Shown here piece by piece: positions 17,838-26,059 of a stretch of DNA of 64,000 bases. The notes beneath the pieces were generated by a model, which was not told the origin of the DNA, made no database searches, and saw nothing but the letters and a program-made list of their open reading frames with translations. Every line of letters starts with the position of its first letter. Positions within the stretch are counted from its first letter, which is position 1. Both the position numbers and the translations under genes were made by a program. Where the stretch lies: the NCBI GenBank assembly GCA_021769425.1, contig JAETSX010000011.1, forward strand, positions 1-64,000, read 5' to 3'. Source of the stretch: Eubacterium sp. Its GTDB lineage: Bacteria > Bacillota > Clostridia > Lachnospirales > Lachnospiraceae.

Positions 17838-19139
17838 TTATGATGCATATGTGGCCCATGCCTTCATATATAAATTCTGCAACTGTCTCCTATTAAGATT
17901 TTTTGTTTCCATTACTGTATCAAAGAAAGTATAATTATCCCAATTTTCGGTGAGAAGCTTAATACCTAAATCATCCTTTCTTTCATATACAGGCGTCCCG
18001 GGCAAAGGAGTCAAAATAGCAAATTTACAAGATGTATATCCACCAGATATTGTTTTTAAATATTTACCAAATCGTATCGTTTTTTCACAAGTTTCCATAT
18101 TATCATCTGGATGTCCCAAAATAAAAGAACAGACCACTGTTATTCCATGTTTCAAAAAAATTCTAACTGCTCTTTCAATAGTATCCGTTGTAACATTTTT
18201 ACCAATTTTCTTTAATATTTCATTATCACCAGACTCAGCGCCAATCTGCACATGATGACACCCAGCTTTTGCCATTTCTTCAGCAACTTGATCCGTAACT
18301 GTATTTGCACGGGCCTCTGCTTGCCACGCAATATTCAAATTTCTATTTCGTATTTCCCTGCAAATCTCAATACAATGTTTTTCACTAGCAGTAAATGTGT
18401 CGTCTGCAATAAATATTTTCTTTATCCCATACGTTTTGTGCAGCAACTCAATCTCATCTACTACATTTTTTACGCTTCTCATTCTATACCTGCCACCTGC
18501 TATCGCTCCGGCTGAACAAAAAATACATTTATAAGGACAACCTCTTCCTGTCAAGACAATTCCTGGTTCCTGATATTTATCAATTTTAAACAAATCCCAT
18601 GCCGGGAAATCAATGGAATCTAAATCCTGAATAGGTAATCTAGACTCAGTTTTTATTACTTCTCCATCTTTATTAACAAATGCAATTCCGGCAACATCTG
18701 ACAAATCCCCGCCTTCCTTAATACAGCCCAGTAACTCAACAATCGTTTTTTCCCCTTCAAAAATGGATACAATATCAACATCTCCTTGCTTCAGCACTTC
18801 TTCATAAACAAACGAAGCCTGGGGACCCCCCATTATAACTACGACTTGATTTCCAAACTGTTTCTTTATTTCACATGCAATTCTCAAGCCATTCCCATGA
18901 TTTGCTATAAAAGAACTAATTCCCACTATTTTGGCTTCGCATTCAATAATCCGATTAATTATTCCAGCAATCGTTAATTTATCAATTCCTACATCAACCA
19001 AATCCACAGAATAGCCCGCATTTCTAGCAGCTGAAGCCAAATATCCTAATCCCAAAGGCGGATTAGCATACATTAAATTTTCTGCAAATAAATCTTTCAT
19101 CACTACCGGCTGCGGATTAATTAATAAAATGTCTGTCAT
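17838..19139 (-). CDS. Cobalamin-binding radical SAM enzyme, RiPP-modifying
   Basis: 433 residues. An N-terminal B12-binding fold (about 1-140: ILLINPQPV, YANPPLGLGYLASAAR, VVIMGGPQASF) is followed by a radical SAM core with CPYKCIFC (Cys201, 205, 208) and a C-terminal part with LTPLPGTPVYE. This is the class that methylates unactivated carbons, and some members catalyse other chemistry. The start at 19139 is supported by GGAGG eight bases upstream and overlaps the upstream PqqD gene by ATGA (translational coupling). A carbon-methylated core, as in the Ala/Val-rich proteusins, is a reasonable guess given the Ala-rich precursor, but this is inference. Confidence 0.92.
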   Translation of the reverse strand: MTDILLINPQPVVMKDLFAENLMYANPPLGLGYLASAARNAGYSVDLVDVGIDKLTIAGIINRIIECEAKIVGISSFIANHGNGLRIACEIKKQFGNQVVVIMGGPQASFVYEEVLKQGDVDIVSIFEGEKTIVELLGCIKEGGDLSDVAGIAFVNKDGEVIKTESRLPIQDLDSIDFPAWDLFKIDKYQEPGIVLTGRGCPYKCIFCSAGAIAGGRYRMRSVKNVVDEIELLHKTYGIKKIFIADDTFTASEKHCIEICREIRNRNLNIAWQAEARANTVTDQVAEEMAKAGCHHVQIGAESGDNEILKKIGKNVTTDTIERAVRIFLKHGITVVCSFILGHPDDNMETCEKTIRFGKYLKTISGGYTSCKFAILTPLPGTPVYERKDDLGIKLLTENWDNYTFFDTVMETKNLNRRQLQNLYMKAWATYAS

Positions 19140-19555
19140 ACTAAACTCCTCCAATTCATATCTATCACATTTTTTTGATCACATTCCGCTATAAATTCAA
19201 GACAATCTTTTACTGCCGTTTCCTGAGCCACATCATATTCTTTTACAATATAATCAACAATATCTTTAAGTGTATTTGAGCCATCACACAATTCCCAAAT
19301 TCTTGCAGAAACATTTTCAAGCAATACACTAATGCCACCGTCACTTATATCAGGGTTTTCCCCTAATAATTTCACTTCTTCTTTATTTTTTAGCACTTCT
19401 TCCTTGTTAACTGCGAATTCTCCCGAAAGAGCAAGCGCTCTCCCTTTGGAAATTCCATAAACAAAAATAGAATCATCTTCATCACTTTTATAACGCCAAA
19501 GGATTGATTTCCTTTTCGGAGTTAACATCAGAAGTTCTCCTGTTTCATTTTTCAT
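19136..19555 (-). CDS. PqqD-like protein with N-terminal extension
   Basis: 139 residues. The C-terminal half (about 65-139) matches PqqD: GGISVLLENVSARIWELCDG, then SNTLKDIVDYIVKEYDVAQE and LEFIAECDQKNVI. The N-terminal 60 residues (RRKSILWRYKS..., a domain of unknown role) are not part of the PqqD fold. The start at 19555 has AAGGGGG nine bases upstream; the gene overlaps the end of the M50 protease gene by 11 bases and the B12 radical SAM gene by four. Probably the recognition partner of the B12 enzyme encoded right after it. Confidence 0.85.
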   Translation of the reverse strand: MKNETGELLMLTPKRKSILWRYKSDEDDSIFVYGISKGRALALSGEFAVNKEEVLKNKEEVKLLGENPDISDGGISVLLENVSARIWELCDGSNTLKDIVDYIVKEYDVAQETAVKDCLEFIAECDQKNVIDMNWRSLV

Positions 19556-20216
19556 TATCTTTGCCCCCTTTTTCTTGTACTTCAATTTTTTTATCAATTG
19601 GCATTACCAATTTAAATCCAAACATATATAAAATATATACCAAAATAGACATCATACACAATGAGAATGCCTTAAATCCCATTTTTTTAAAAATCTCATA
19701 TGCTCGTCCGCCATCGCATTTTTTATTGGGTAACAATGACAATACATTTATTAGTAAAAATGCACCTATGAAAATAATACTTACAGGACTATTTAACCAT
19801 TTAATGGAAAGCAAAAGAGCAACTAGGCCTATCCCTGTCAGTATTACAGGCGCCGACAATAAAATGCCTGTCTTGTCTAGATTTTCAATTTTCCTGGAAC
19901 GCTCAAAATGTGTTCTAGCTCCAAATGTATATGGAAGAAAGCTCACAAAAATTGGCTCATACGATAAAAATCTTGCAAATGATATATGTATAGATTCATG
20001 CCATGCAATAGAGAAAAAAATCATTTGCATTATCAGGAATATGTATGCATAATAGCAAATACTTACATCCAAGAAAAGCAATAACGCACTTGAAAATACT
20101 GTTACAACAATCATTTGAGGATAATATATTCTATTTATCATCAGAAATATTTTCATAATTAAATGCACATTTGACTGTTCTTTTTCAATATTTAATATAA
20201 TTCCTCTTTCTACCAC
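19545..20216 (-). CDS. M50-type intramembrane zinc metalloprotease
   Basis: 223 residues with about five or six membrane helices. Zinc motif HESIH (73-77, HExxH) lies in a TM helix, and the second conserved M50 motif is present as LLPNKKCDGGRAY (about 161-173, the N/P..DG type). Site-2 protease relatives accompany several radical SAM RiPPs, such as the epipeptide system of Bacillus, and are proposed to cut or release the modified peptide. The GTG start at 20216 has GGAGG six bases upstream; the nearby ATG is followed at once by a stop. It is the first gene after the precursor in the operon. Confidence 0.88.
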   Translation of the reverse strand: MVERGIILNIEKEQSNVHLIMKIFLMINRIYYPQMIVVTVFSSALLLFLDVSICYYAYIFLIMQMIFFSIAWHESIHISFARFLSYEPIFVSFLPYTFGARTHFERSRKIENLDKTGILLSAPVILTGIGLVALLLSIKWLNSPVSIIFIGAFLLINVLSLLPNKKCDGGRAYEIFKKMGFKAFSLCMMSILVYILYMFGFKLVMPIDKKIEVQEKGGKDNEK

Positions 20217-20249
20217 TTCATACCTCCACAGAATAAACGCAGTGTCAGA

Positions 20250-20273
20250 ATACTATTCATTAGTTAATAGTAT
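20250..20273 (-). terminator. Hairpin between precursor and protease genes
   Basis: ATACTATT-(8)-AATAGTAT is a perfect 8 bp stem just after the precursor gene and before the protease ribosome site. It has no T run, so it is more likely a leaky terminator or 3' protection element that raises precursor mRNA over enzyme mRNA. Confidence 0.45.
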
Positions 20274-20288
20274 CTATTGTTATAAAAC

Positions 20289-20471
20289 TTAGCACCATTT
20301 AGCCAATGCAGCCGCTGCTACCGTAGCTCCTGCCGATGCGGCTGGTGTAATTGCTGGTGTAAATGCAGGAATTGCTGCCGCACTATAAGCTTCATCGATT
20401 TCAAAGTGATTCTCATCCAACTTAACTTCCGGTTTAATATAGGGTTTTAAATTACGTTTTTTTTCAGACAT
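20289..20471 (-). CDS. RiPP precursor peptide (60 aa, Ala/Pro-rich core ending in KWC)
   Basis: A 60-residue ORF with a strong ribosome site (TAGGAGGA), directly upstream of the maturation genes. The leader part (about 1-30) is charged: MSEKKRNLKPYIKPEVKLDE then NHFEIDEAYS. The C-terminal part is almost only Ala, Pro, Thr, Ile, Val and Gly (AAAIPAFTPAITPAASAGAT, then VAAAALAKWC), with one aromatic Phe37, one Trp59 and a single terminal Cys60. There is no repeat of a Cys motif as in sactipeptides and no Ser/Thr/Cys pattern of a lanthipeptide. The core is hydrophobic and could insert into membranes. The cut site may be near AYSAAA. Function (antimicrobial or signal) is unknown. The role as precursor follows from size, composition and neighbours. 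Confidence 0.85.
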   Translation of the reverse strand: MSEKKRNLKPYIKPEVKLDENHFEIDEAYSAAAIPAFTPAITPAASAGATVAAAALAKWC

Positions 20472-20645
20472 AAAATTATCCTCCTAATTCTTTCTATTCT
20501 GACACTGCATATTCTGACCTGATTAAGCACATCAGGATTTTGTTATGATAAACTATTGGATATTTGTCATCACTATTATGTACACTCTCAATTTTACCAA
20601 AAACGAAAGTTTACCATAGAATTCTGAATGCTAATACTAATAGTG

Positions 20646-20676
20646 ACTAAAAACAAATATCAACCTCGTTTTTAGT
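20646..20676 (-). terminator. A/T stem-loop after the zinc-ribbon gene
   Basis: ACTAAAAAC and GTTTTTAGT form a perfect 9 bp stem with a 13-base loop, 15 bases after the stop of the zinc-ribbon gene. It probably ends that transcript, so the precursor operon would have its own promoter in the 170 bases that follow. No consensus promoter is clear there. Confidence 0.5.
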
Positions 20677-20690
20677 TCCTCTATTACGTC

Positions 20691-20885
20691 TTATTCCTTT
20701 AACAAGTTGACGTTTTCAATAAAAAAAGAAATTTCTCCACATTTTGGGCAAACAGCAATCTGAGGTTTTACTATCTTTTTACCAAATATTCCTTTCCGAG
20801 TAACGCTTATCCCATAACTTTGCATATCAACTTTTATTTCCAATTCTTCTTTCATTTCATTATTGCATCTTACACATTTACGCAT
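20691..20885 (-). CDS. Small zinc-ribbon protein
   Basis: 64 residues with two Cys pairs, CVRCNNEM near the start and CPKCGEISFF near the end, the layout of a zinc ribbon. The middle (DMQSYGISVTRKGIFGKKIV) is basic. GAGGTG stands five bases upstream of the ATG. Small proteins of this kind occur beside many Firmicutes gene clusters as presumed nucleic-acid-binding proteins; a role in the RiPP cluster is not shown. It is divergent from gntR. Confidence 0.7.
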   Translation of the reverse strand: MRKCVRCNNEMKEELEIKVDMQSYGISVTRKGIFGKKIVKPQIAVCPKCGEISFFIENVNLLKE

Positions 20886-21100
20886 TTCATCACCTCATTC
20901 CTATTTATTTTTGGTATATAGTTAATTTGATGCTGGTACTAATATACTCTACTATCTGCTTCCTTTTTTCTTCGTGTAAAAAAATCGTTTTATGGTGTAA
21001 CTTTTCCTTTATGTTGCTTCTATACATCATTTTCCCTCAAATTTTGATGCCACTGATATTATGCCAGATCAATCTTTAGTATTTGAATTTCAGTTTTTTA

Positions 21101-21129
21101 TTGACATGTGTTCTGTACAGTGCTATACT
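21101..21129 (+). promoter_or_regulatory. Consensus promoter of the gntR-ABC operon with operator-like repeats
   Basis: TTGACA (21101-21106), 17 bases, then TATACT (21124-21129). Half-sites GTTCTGT within the spacer and its inverted partner ACAGAAC (21162-21168) after the -10 bracket the start site, the usual arrangement for self-regulation by a YtrA-type GntR repressor. Confidence 0.8.
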
Positions 21130-21181
21130 GTTATTGTTTATACTATACACACAAATATAGCACAGAACGGTGGTGATTCAT

Positions 21182-21559
21182 TTGGAAATAATAGTAAGTA
21201 ATAAATCAAGCCACCCTCTCTATGAACAGATTGCCGACCAAATAAAAAAGGCTATTATGAACGGAGAATTACAAGCAGGAGAAGCAATACCTTCTGTACG
21301 TTCCTTAGCAAAATCATTGCATATCAGCGTTTTAACTGTTCAAAAGGCCTATGCAACATTACAAGACGACGGTTTCATTGAGACAACTGCAGGGAAAGGG
21401 TGTTATGTATCTGCACAAAACCAGGATTTTTACCTCGAAGAACAGCAAAAAAAAATTGAGGAATATTTTCTCAAAGCTATAGAGATTGCACGCATGAGCG
21501 GAATAACCTTTGAAAGATTAGTTGATTTGCTCACACTTTTATGTCAGGAGGATGAATAA
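21182..21559 (+). CDS. GntR-family (YtrA subfamily) transcriptional repressor
   Basis: About 125 residues. The N-terminal winged HTH has PLYEQIADQIKKAIMNGELQ, then AGEAIPSVRSLAKSLHISVL and AGKGCYV. The short C-terminal helix region without a large effector domain is typical of YtrA. The TTG start at 21182 gives the usual N-terminus (M-E-I-I-V-S-N); GTG at 21170 is the alternative. The downstream ABC genes follow without a gap. YtrA regulators usually repress such transporters until cell-wall stress or a peptide antibiotic appears. Confidence 0.9.
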   Translation: MEIIVSNKSSHPLYEQIADQIKKAIMNGELQAGEAIPSVRSLAKSLHISVLTVQKAYATLQDDGFIETTAGKGCYVSAQNQDFYLEEQQKKIEEYFLKAIEIARMSGITFERLVDLLTLLCQEDE

Positions 21560-22423
21560 ATGGGAGATAATACTTTAGAAATCCAAAATTTATCAAAAAA
21601 TTTCAAAGATTTTAACCTAAATAATTTGAATCTTATAATCCCTCGAGGTGTAATAATGGGATTAATTGGAGAGAACGGAGCGGGAAAATCCACAACCATT
21701 AATTGTATTCTTAATGAAATCAAAAAAACTGATGGCGATATTTATATCTTCGGAAAAGATCACATCACTGCTGAGACTGAAATTAAAGATAAAATAGGTG
21801 TTGTATTTGATGAAAATCACTTTCCGGATATTTTTACTCCAAAAGAAATTGGTAAATGTATGTCCGGAATTTATTCGAATTGGGAATGGTCAACATATAA
21901 TAGTTATTTAAAACAATTTGAATTGCCTGAAAATAAAAATATAAAAGATTTTTCTAAGGGGATGAAGGTAAAATTAGCTTTTTCCGTTGCACTTTCCCAC
22001 AAAGCTGAATTTTTAATTCTGGACGAAGCTACCAGCGGTCTCGATCCTATAGTGCGCGATGATATCCTTGATATTTTAATTGATTTCGTCCATGATGAAA
22101 ACCACTCTGTATTAGTATCCTCTCATATAACAAGTGACTTAGAAAAAATTGCAGACTATATCACTTTTCTTCACAAAGGGAAAATAGTTTTTAGTCACAT
22201 GAAAGATGATCTTATTGATAATTATGGTATCCTTAGTTGTGGAGCATTTATATTTGATTCACTCGACAAATCAGAAATCATTGCCTACCGTAAAGAAGAT
22301 TACCAGTATAAAATTCTCGTTAAAGACAGAAAAAAAGCCACTCGAAAGTACCCAGAAGCAATTATTGAACCTGCAACCCTCGAAGAAATCATGCTATTTT
22401 ATGTAAAGGGGGAATTACAATGA
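21560..22423 (+). CDS. ABC transporter ATP-binding protein
   Basis: 287 residues, with Walker A GENGAGKST (about 38-46), signature DFSKGMKVKLAF, Walker B FLILDEATSGLD and switch His in VSSHITSDLE, all intact. The C-terminal extension of about 80 residues is common in the antibiotic-resistance/YtrB group. The ATG follows the gntR stop at once, and the gene overlaps the permease gene by four bases. A likely role is export of, or self-protection from, the RiPP next door, or response to external peptides. Confidence 0.93.
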   Translation: MGDNTLEIQNLSKNFKDFNLNNLNLIIPRGVIMGLIGENGAGKSTTINCILNEIKKTDGDIYIFGKDHITAETEIKDKIGVVFDENHFPDIFTPKEIGKCMSGIYSNWEWSTYNSYLKQFELPENKNIKDFSKGMKVKLAFSVALSHKAEFLILDEATSGLDPIVRDDILDILIDFVHDENHSVLVSSHITSDLEKIADYITFLHKGKIVFSHMKDDLIDNYGILSCGAFIFDSLDKSEIIAYRKEDYQYKILVKDRKKATRKYPEAIIEPATLEEIMLFYVKGELQ

Positions 22424-23064
22424 AAGGACTATTGATCAAAGATTTTTTAACACTCAAGAAAAAATATGGCATTACAAGAGTAATTATAGATCTTGCCATT
22501 ATAATCGCTCTCATGATTGTTCTGGAAAGCGCTGGTTCCATTTATATAAGTTTCCTTCTTCTTCCTCTTGAAATTACATCTATGATAATTTCACTAACTA
22601 CATGTGATGAAGAATGGAAGTGGAACAAATATGCAATATCATTACCAATTACTAAAACAAAAATTGTAAAAAGCAGGTATCTCTTGGCAGGAATTTTATC
22701 GCTTATTGGATTAATAATCGCTATTATGGTAAATACAATTTCTTACTTTTGCTTTCCAAAATACAAATACGGCTTTTATCTTTTCATAGCCTTTGCCTCC
22801 TTTGCCGTTATACTCTTATTTTTGGCCTTTATATTACCGTCAACTTATTCTTTAGGAGTTAATGCAGGATTTGCCGTTATGATAGTACTATTGGCAATAC
22901 TTTTAGGATTAGGATTTTGGTCTAGATTAACTAACAATTCGATTATGTGGTTTGTAGTTGACAACTTTGAGTATTGCATTGTTATCGGATTTATATTAGA
23001 CATATTGATATGTATATTGTCATATATTCTTTCAAAAACTTTTTTCAAGAAAAAACATATCTAG
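22420..23064 (+). CDS. ABC-2 type transporter permease
   Basis: 214 residues with six predicted membrane helices and the N-terminus MKGLLIKDFLTLKKKYG typical of small ABC-2 permeases paired with YtrA-type regulators. CDEEWKWNKYAISLPITKTK is the conserved cytoplasmic loop after the second helix. It shares ATGA with the ATPase gene. One permease and one ATPase gene would give a homodimeric pair. Confidence 0.9.
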   Translation: MKGLLIKDFLTLKKKYGITRVIIDLAIIIALMIVLESAGSIYISFLLLPLEITSMIISLTTCDEEWKWNKYAISLPITKTKIVKSRYLLAGILSLIGLIIAIMVNTISYFCFPKYKYGFYLFIAFASFAVILLFLAFILPSTYSLGVNAGFAVMIVLLAILLGLGFWSRLTNNSIMWFVVDNFEYCIVIGFILDILICILSYILSKTFFKKKHI

Positions 23065-23320
23065 TTTCAGGAAATCATTTATATTGTATGTAAATTTCAT
23101 TTCCCAACGGCCCCATTCTCATCAATAATAGGGATGGGGTCCATTCTATGACTCTTTAACACTTCCCCTGTATTATGCACCGAATAAATCAGTAACGGTG
23201 TGAAACCGCATAGTTCCTTGACACTTTGATACGTTTGCTTTCATCTATCAAGTGATAGAAAAAGAGCTTCTGATTTAGTATAACTAAGGCGCCAAAAACA
23301 ATACCATAAAGAGAAGCTCT

Positions 23321-24492
23321 ATGAATAGATTAAAAGATACCGCTCTGAAAAGCAACCACTATATGAAAATAAATTTTGGAGGCGGCGACTCTCCTCCGAT
23401 GCCGGACTCCTTTTGAACAGGGAGTTCGCTGTTAAACTCGGGCTAATCAAACTCATATATCGTCTGTTTCAGCCAAATGTTACAGCCACTTTCCGTATTC
23501 ACATGGAGCCTGAAAACCTGTCGCAGATGATTTTTCAGACAATTGCAGCGTATTTTGATGATGACTGTGCAGATAAACTTACGGTTAATCCTGTATTTAC
23601 AGCAATCCTCGAATAAGAAGTCCTTGCCTCACAGCCGACGGTTTCCAGGTTTTTCCATCATATGGACGAATCCACACTCAAACAGTTCAACGTGATAAAG
23701 CGGAAGATGCGGGATATTGTATACGCTATTCAACCGCTGAAACAAATGGTTTTTGATCTTGTTTTAATCCTACTCAATACTTACGGAGGAGGGGGAAGCT
23801 TTCAATTATCATTACCAGGCACACGGCTATCATCCACTGCAGTGTTTTGACGGAATTACCGGCGATCTTCTTAAAAAGGAACTACAGGATGAAACCCATT
23901 ATTGCAGTAAGGATGCCGATCAGTTTATACTCTCCTTATAATACCGAACAAAACATCCATCTCTTCCCATGCAATAAAAGAAAATATGGTTGAATATGCG
24001 GTCACATATGGCGAGTTTGAATAACAGGCAGGTATCTGGCCGCATCCCCGCCGCGCGGTGTTCAAGATAGCGTATCCGGCCAACCAGATGGTTTTCATGT
24101 ACACATTTGTCATAACAGCCATGGAGTCTGGGCCGCATCAGATCATCCGATTTTACTGCGAGTGCGGCAAAATGGAAAACTTCATCAAGGAGAGCAAAAA
24201 CGGTTTTGATTTTTCCGCTGTCAGCAACAGTTCAATGCCCGTCAATGCAAATCGGCTTCAGCTGCATTTGCTTGCCTATAATTTGTTCAACTGGCTTCAC
24301 CATTTAGCGCTTACGGCAAAAATGAAAAGACTACAAATTGACGCCGTCCACCTTAAATTCCTTAAAATAACCGCAAGAGTGGCTCGCTCTGCAAGACATA
24401 CGACTTTCACGCTTTGTAGCGGCTGTCCACATAAGAGTGAGTTTTCCGAAACGCTGCAAAATATTCAGCAACTACAGCCACAGCTGGAATAA
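23321..24492 (+). pseudogene. Degraded IS1380-family transposase
   Basis: Fragments in several frames follow an IS1380 transposase in order: NFGGGDSPPMPDSF, then NREFAVKLGLIKLIYRLFQP, HHMDESTLKQFNVIKRKMRD, LLNTYGG, ENMVEYAVTYGEFE, FKIAYPANQMVFMYTFVIT and finally NFIKESKNGFDFSAVSNSSM to LQNIQQLQPQLE with a stop at 24492. Nonsense changes (for example at 23614-23616), frameshifts and an internal deletion of roughly 40-60 codons around 23940-23970 inactivate it. It marks the right side of the accessory island. Confidence 0.88.
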
Positions 24493-24654
24493 CAACAATT
24501 TTTCAATGCAATTTTACAGCTTTATCTGACATTTTTGTAGTTTAAGGGAAAAGTGTCCCCTTTTTTATGGACACTATCAGGGTTGTCAGATAGAACTGTT
24601 TAAAATAGCAACCTGAAGACGAGAAATTATTTTTACTGTGTCTCCATGAATAAT

Positions 24655-24750
24655 TCAGGCTTCCCATTCATCTTTCACAAAATAATCAATCACCGGCACA
24701 TCATCTAGCGCAACTTTTTTCTGCATTGGTTCGGCATATCTCCATTTCAT
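24655..24750 (-). CDS. Small ORF or gene fragment of unknown function
   Basis: 31 residues from ATG 24750: MKWRYAEPMQKKVALDDVPV then IDYFVKDEWEA. The frame stays open upstream for about 15 more codons with coding-like composition (AGSGEIFIPAAPNL), so this is probably the C-terminal remnant of a longer gene. No ribosome site is visible. It lies just after the M42 peptidase gene on the same strand. I do not recognise the family. Confidence 0.3.
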   Translation of the reverse strand: MKWRYAEPMQKKVALDDVPVIDYFVKDEWEA

Positions 24751-24803
24751 CAGATTTGGTGCGGCAGGAATGAATATTTCACCACTTCCTGCCGGGAGCG
24801 TTC

Positions 24804-25853
24804 TTATGGCTGCAGCAGATATGCTTTCAGCAGCTCCACCGCTGCTTTTACCCCATCCACATGTGCCCTCTCGTATCCATGGGAAGCATATACCCCGGGG
24901 CCAATCAGCCCGTGTCTGCAGTCATATCCGGCTTCCAGGGCCGCATCCGCATCGGAGCCGTAATGGGGATAGATGTCCACGGCAAAATCAATTTCATGCT
25001 CCTTTGCCGCTTTTACCAGATCCGTTACTACCTGGTAATGGTAAGGTCCCACACTGTCTTTGGCGCAGATGGATACCTGATGCTCCGTACAGTCCAGTCC
25101 GTCTCCCACGCATCCCATATCCACAGACAGAATCTCTGACACGCCTCTGGGCACTGTGCCGCAGGCCCCGTGTCCCACTTCTTCAAATACAGTGGCATGC
25201 TGGTATACTTTCCGCTTCAGGGCGGCCTTTTCCTCTTTCAGATATTTTGCAAATCCAAGGAAAATTCCCACGCTCAGTTTATCATCCAGAAAACGGCTCT
25301 TAATATACCCCTGCTTCGTTATGACAGTCCTGGGTTCAAAAGCTACAATATCTCCCACCATAATTCCCAGCTTCTTTGTCTCGTCTTTGGAATTTACCTT
25401 TTCATCCAGCACCACTTCCATCGTGTCAAAGCTGCGCTTTGTCTCATCATAGTTATCGTTTACATGGATGGATGCATTTTCCAACTGGAACGTGCCTTCA
25501 TATGTTCCATTCAGCCTGGTAATCACCCTGCAGTTTTCCGTTTCCGTATTGATGGGATTTAAACCTCCCAGCGGTGACACTTTCAGCCTTCCGTTTTCCT
25601 TAATCTCCCGCACCATGGCTCCAAGGGTATCCAGGTGGGCTTCCAGCAAAAGGGCATTCTCCCCTTCCTGGCCGCCTAAATCCACCAATATACCGCCTTT
25701 TACAGTTTTTGTCGGCTGATAGCCCAGGGAACGGTATTCCTCCATCAGATAATCCGACGCTTTTTCTGTATAACCGGTAGGGCTGTCAATGGCCAGCAAC
25801 TGTTTGGTCTGTTCTAAAATATATTCCATGATTTTATCCATCGTTTTCACCAT
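24804..25853 (-). CDS. M42 family metallo-aminopeptidase
   Basis: 349 residues, the length of M42 (glutamyl/deblocking aminopeptidase, FrvX/YsdC-like) enzymes that remove N-terminal residues from peptides in the cytosol. Metal and catalytic residues are visible: LLEAHLDTLGAMV (His and Asp), FEEVGHGACG (the Glu pair region, HEEVG-type), SVDMGCVGD (Asp) and the C-terminal SHGYERAHVDG (His). The N-terminus is MVKTMDKIMEYILEQ; starts at 25853 or 25841 are both possible since the ribosome site AAAGGA lies very close to the first ATG. Confidence 0.93.
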   Translation of the reverse strand: MVKTMDKIMEYILEQTKQLLAIDSPTGYTEKASDYLMEEYRSLGYQPTKTVKGGILVDLGGQEGENALLLEAHLDTLGAMVREIKENGRLKVSPLGGLNPINTETENCRVITRLNGTYEGTFQLENASIHVNDNYDETKRSFDTMEVVLDEKVNSKDETKKLGIMVGDIVAFEPRTVITKQGYIKSRFLDDKLSVGIFLGFAKYLKEEKAALKRKVYQHATVFEEVGHGACGTVPRGVSEILSVDMGCVGDGLDCTEHQVSICAKDSVGPYHYQVVTDLVKAAKEHEIDFAVDIYPHYGSDADAALEAGYDCRHGLIGPGVYASHGYERAHVDGVKAAVELLKAYLLQP

Positions 25854-26059
25854 TCCTTTCCAAAGTACAAATAAATTGCGAAAAATTTATCAAATTCTTT
25901 CACTCTTGTTTCTTTTGAATCTATTATTTTTTGATTTTATTGAAATACGGACAGAAATTTAAGAGCGACCATGAATGGTTTGCTTTAAGAAAAGGCTCTC
26001 CTGAATTTCCTGGGTATCAAAATATACATATGCTATTTATTATATGCTGAATATATGTT

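Larger units (their letters stand above)
20239..20508. repeat. Perfect 14 bp inverted repeats flanking the precursor gene
   Basis: GCAGTGTCAGAATA at 20239-20252 and its exact reverse complement TATTCTGACACTGC at 20495-20508 enclose the whole precursor gene with its ribosome site. Similarity reaches a few bases further on the outer side (CAGAATA). In the mRNA the two arms could pair and close a loop around the precursor. Confidence 0.7.

Noticed and set aside
20472-20690. Second precursor gene upstream of the first
   Set aside because: No ORF with ribosome site and leader-like sequence in this gap.
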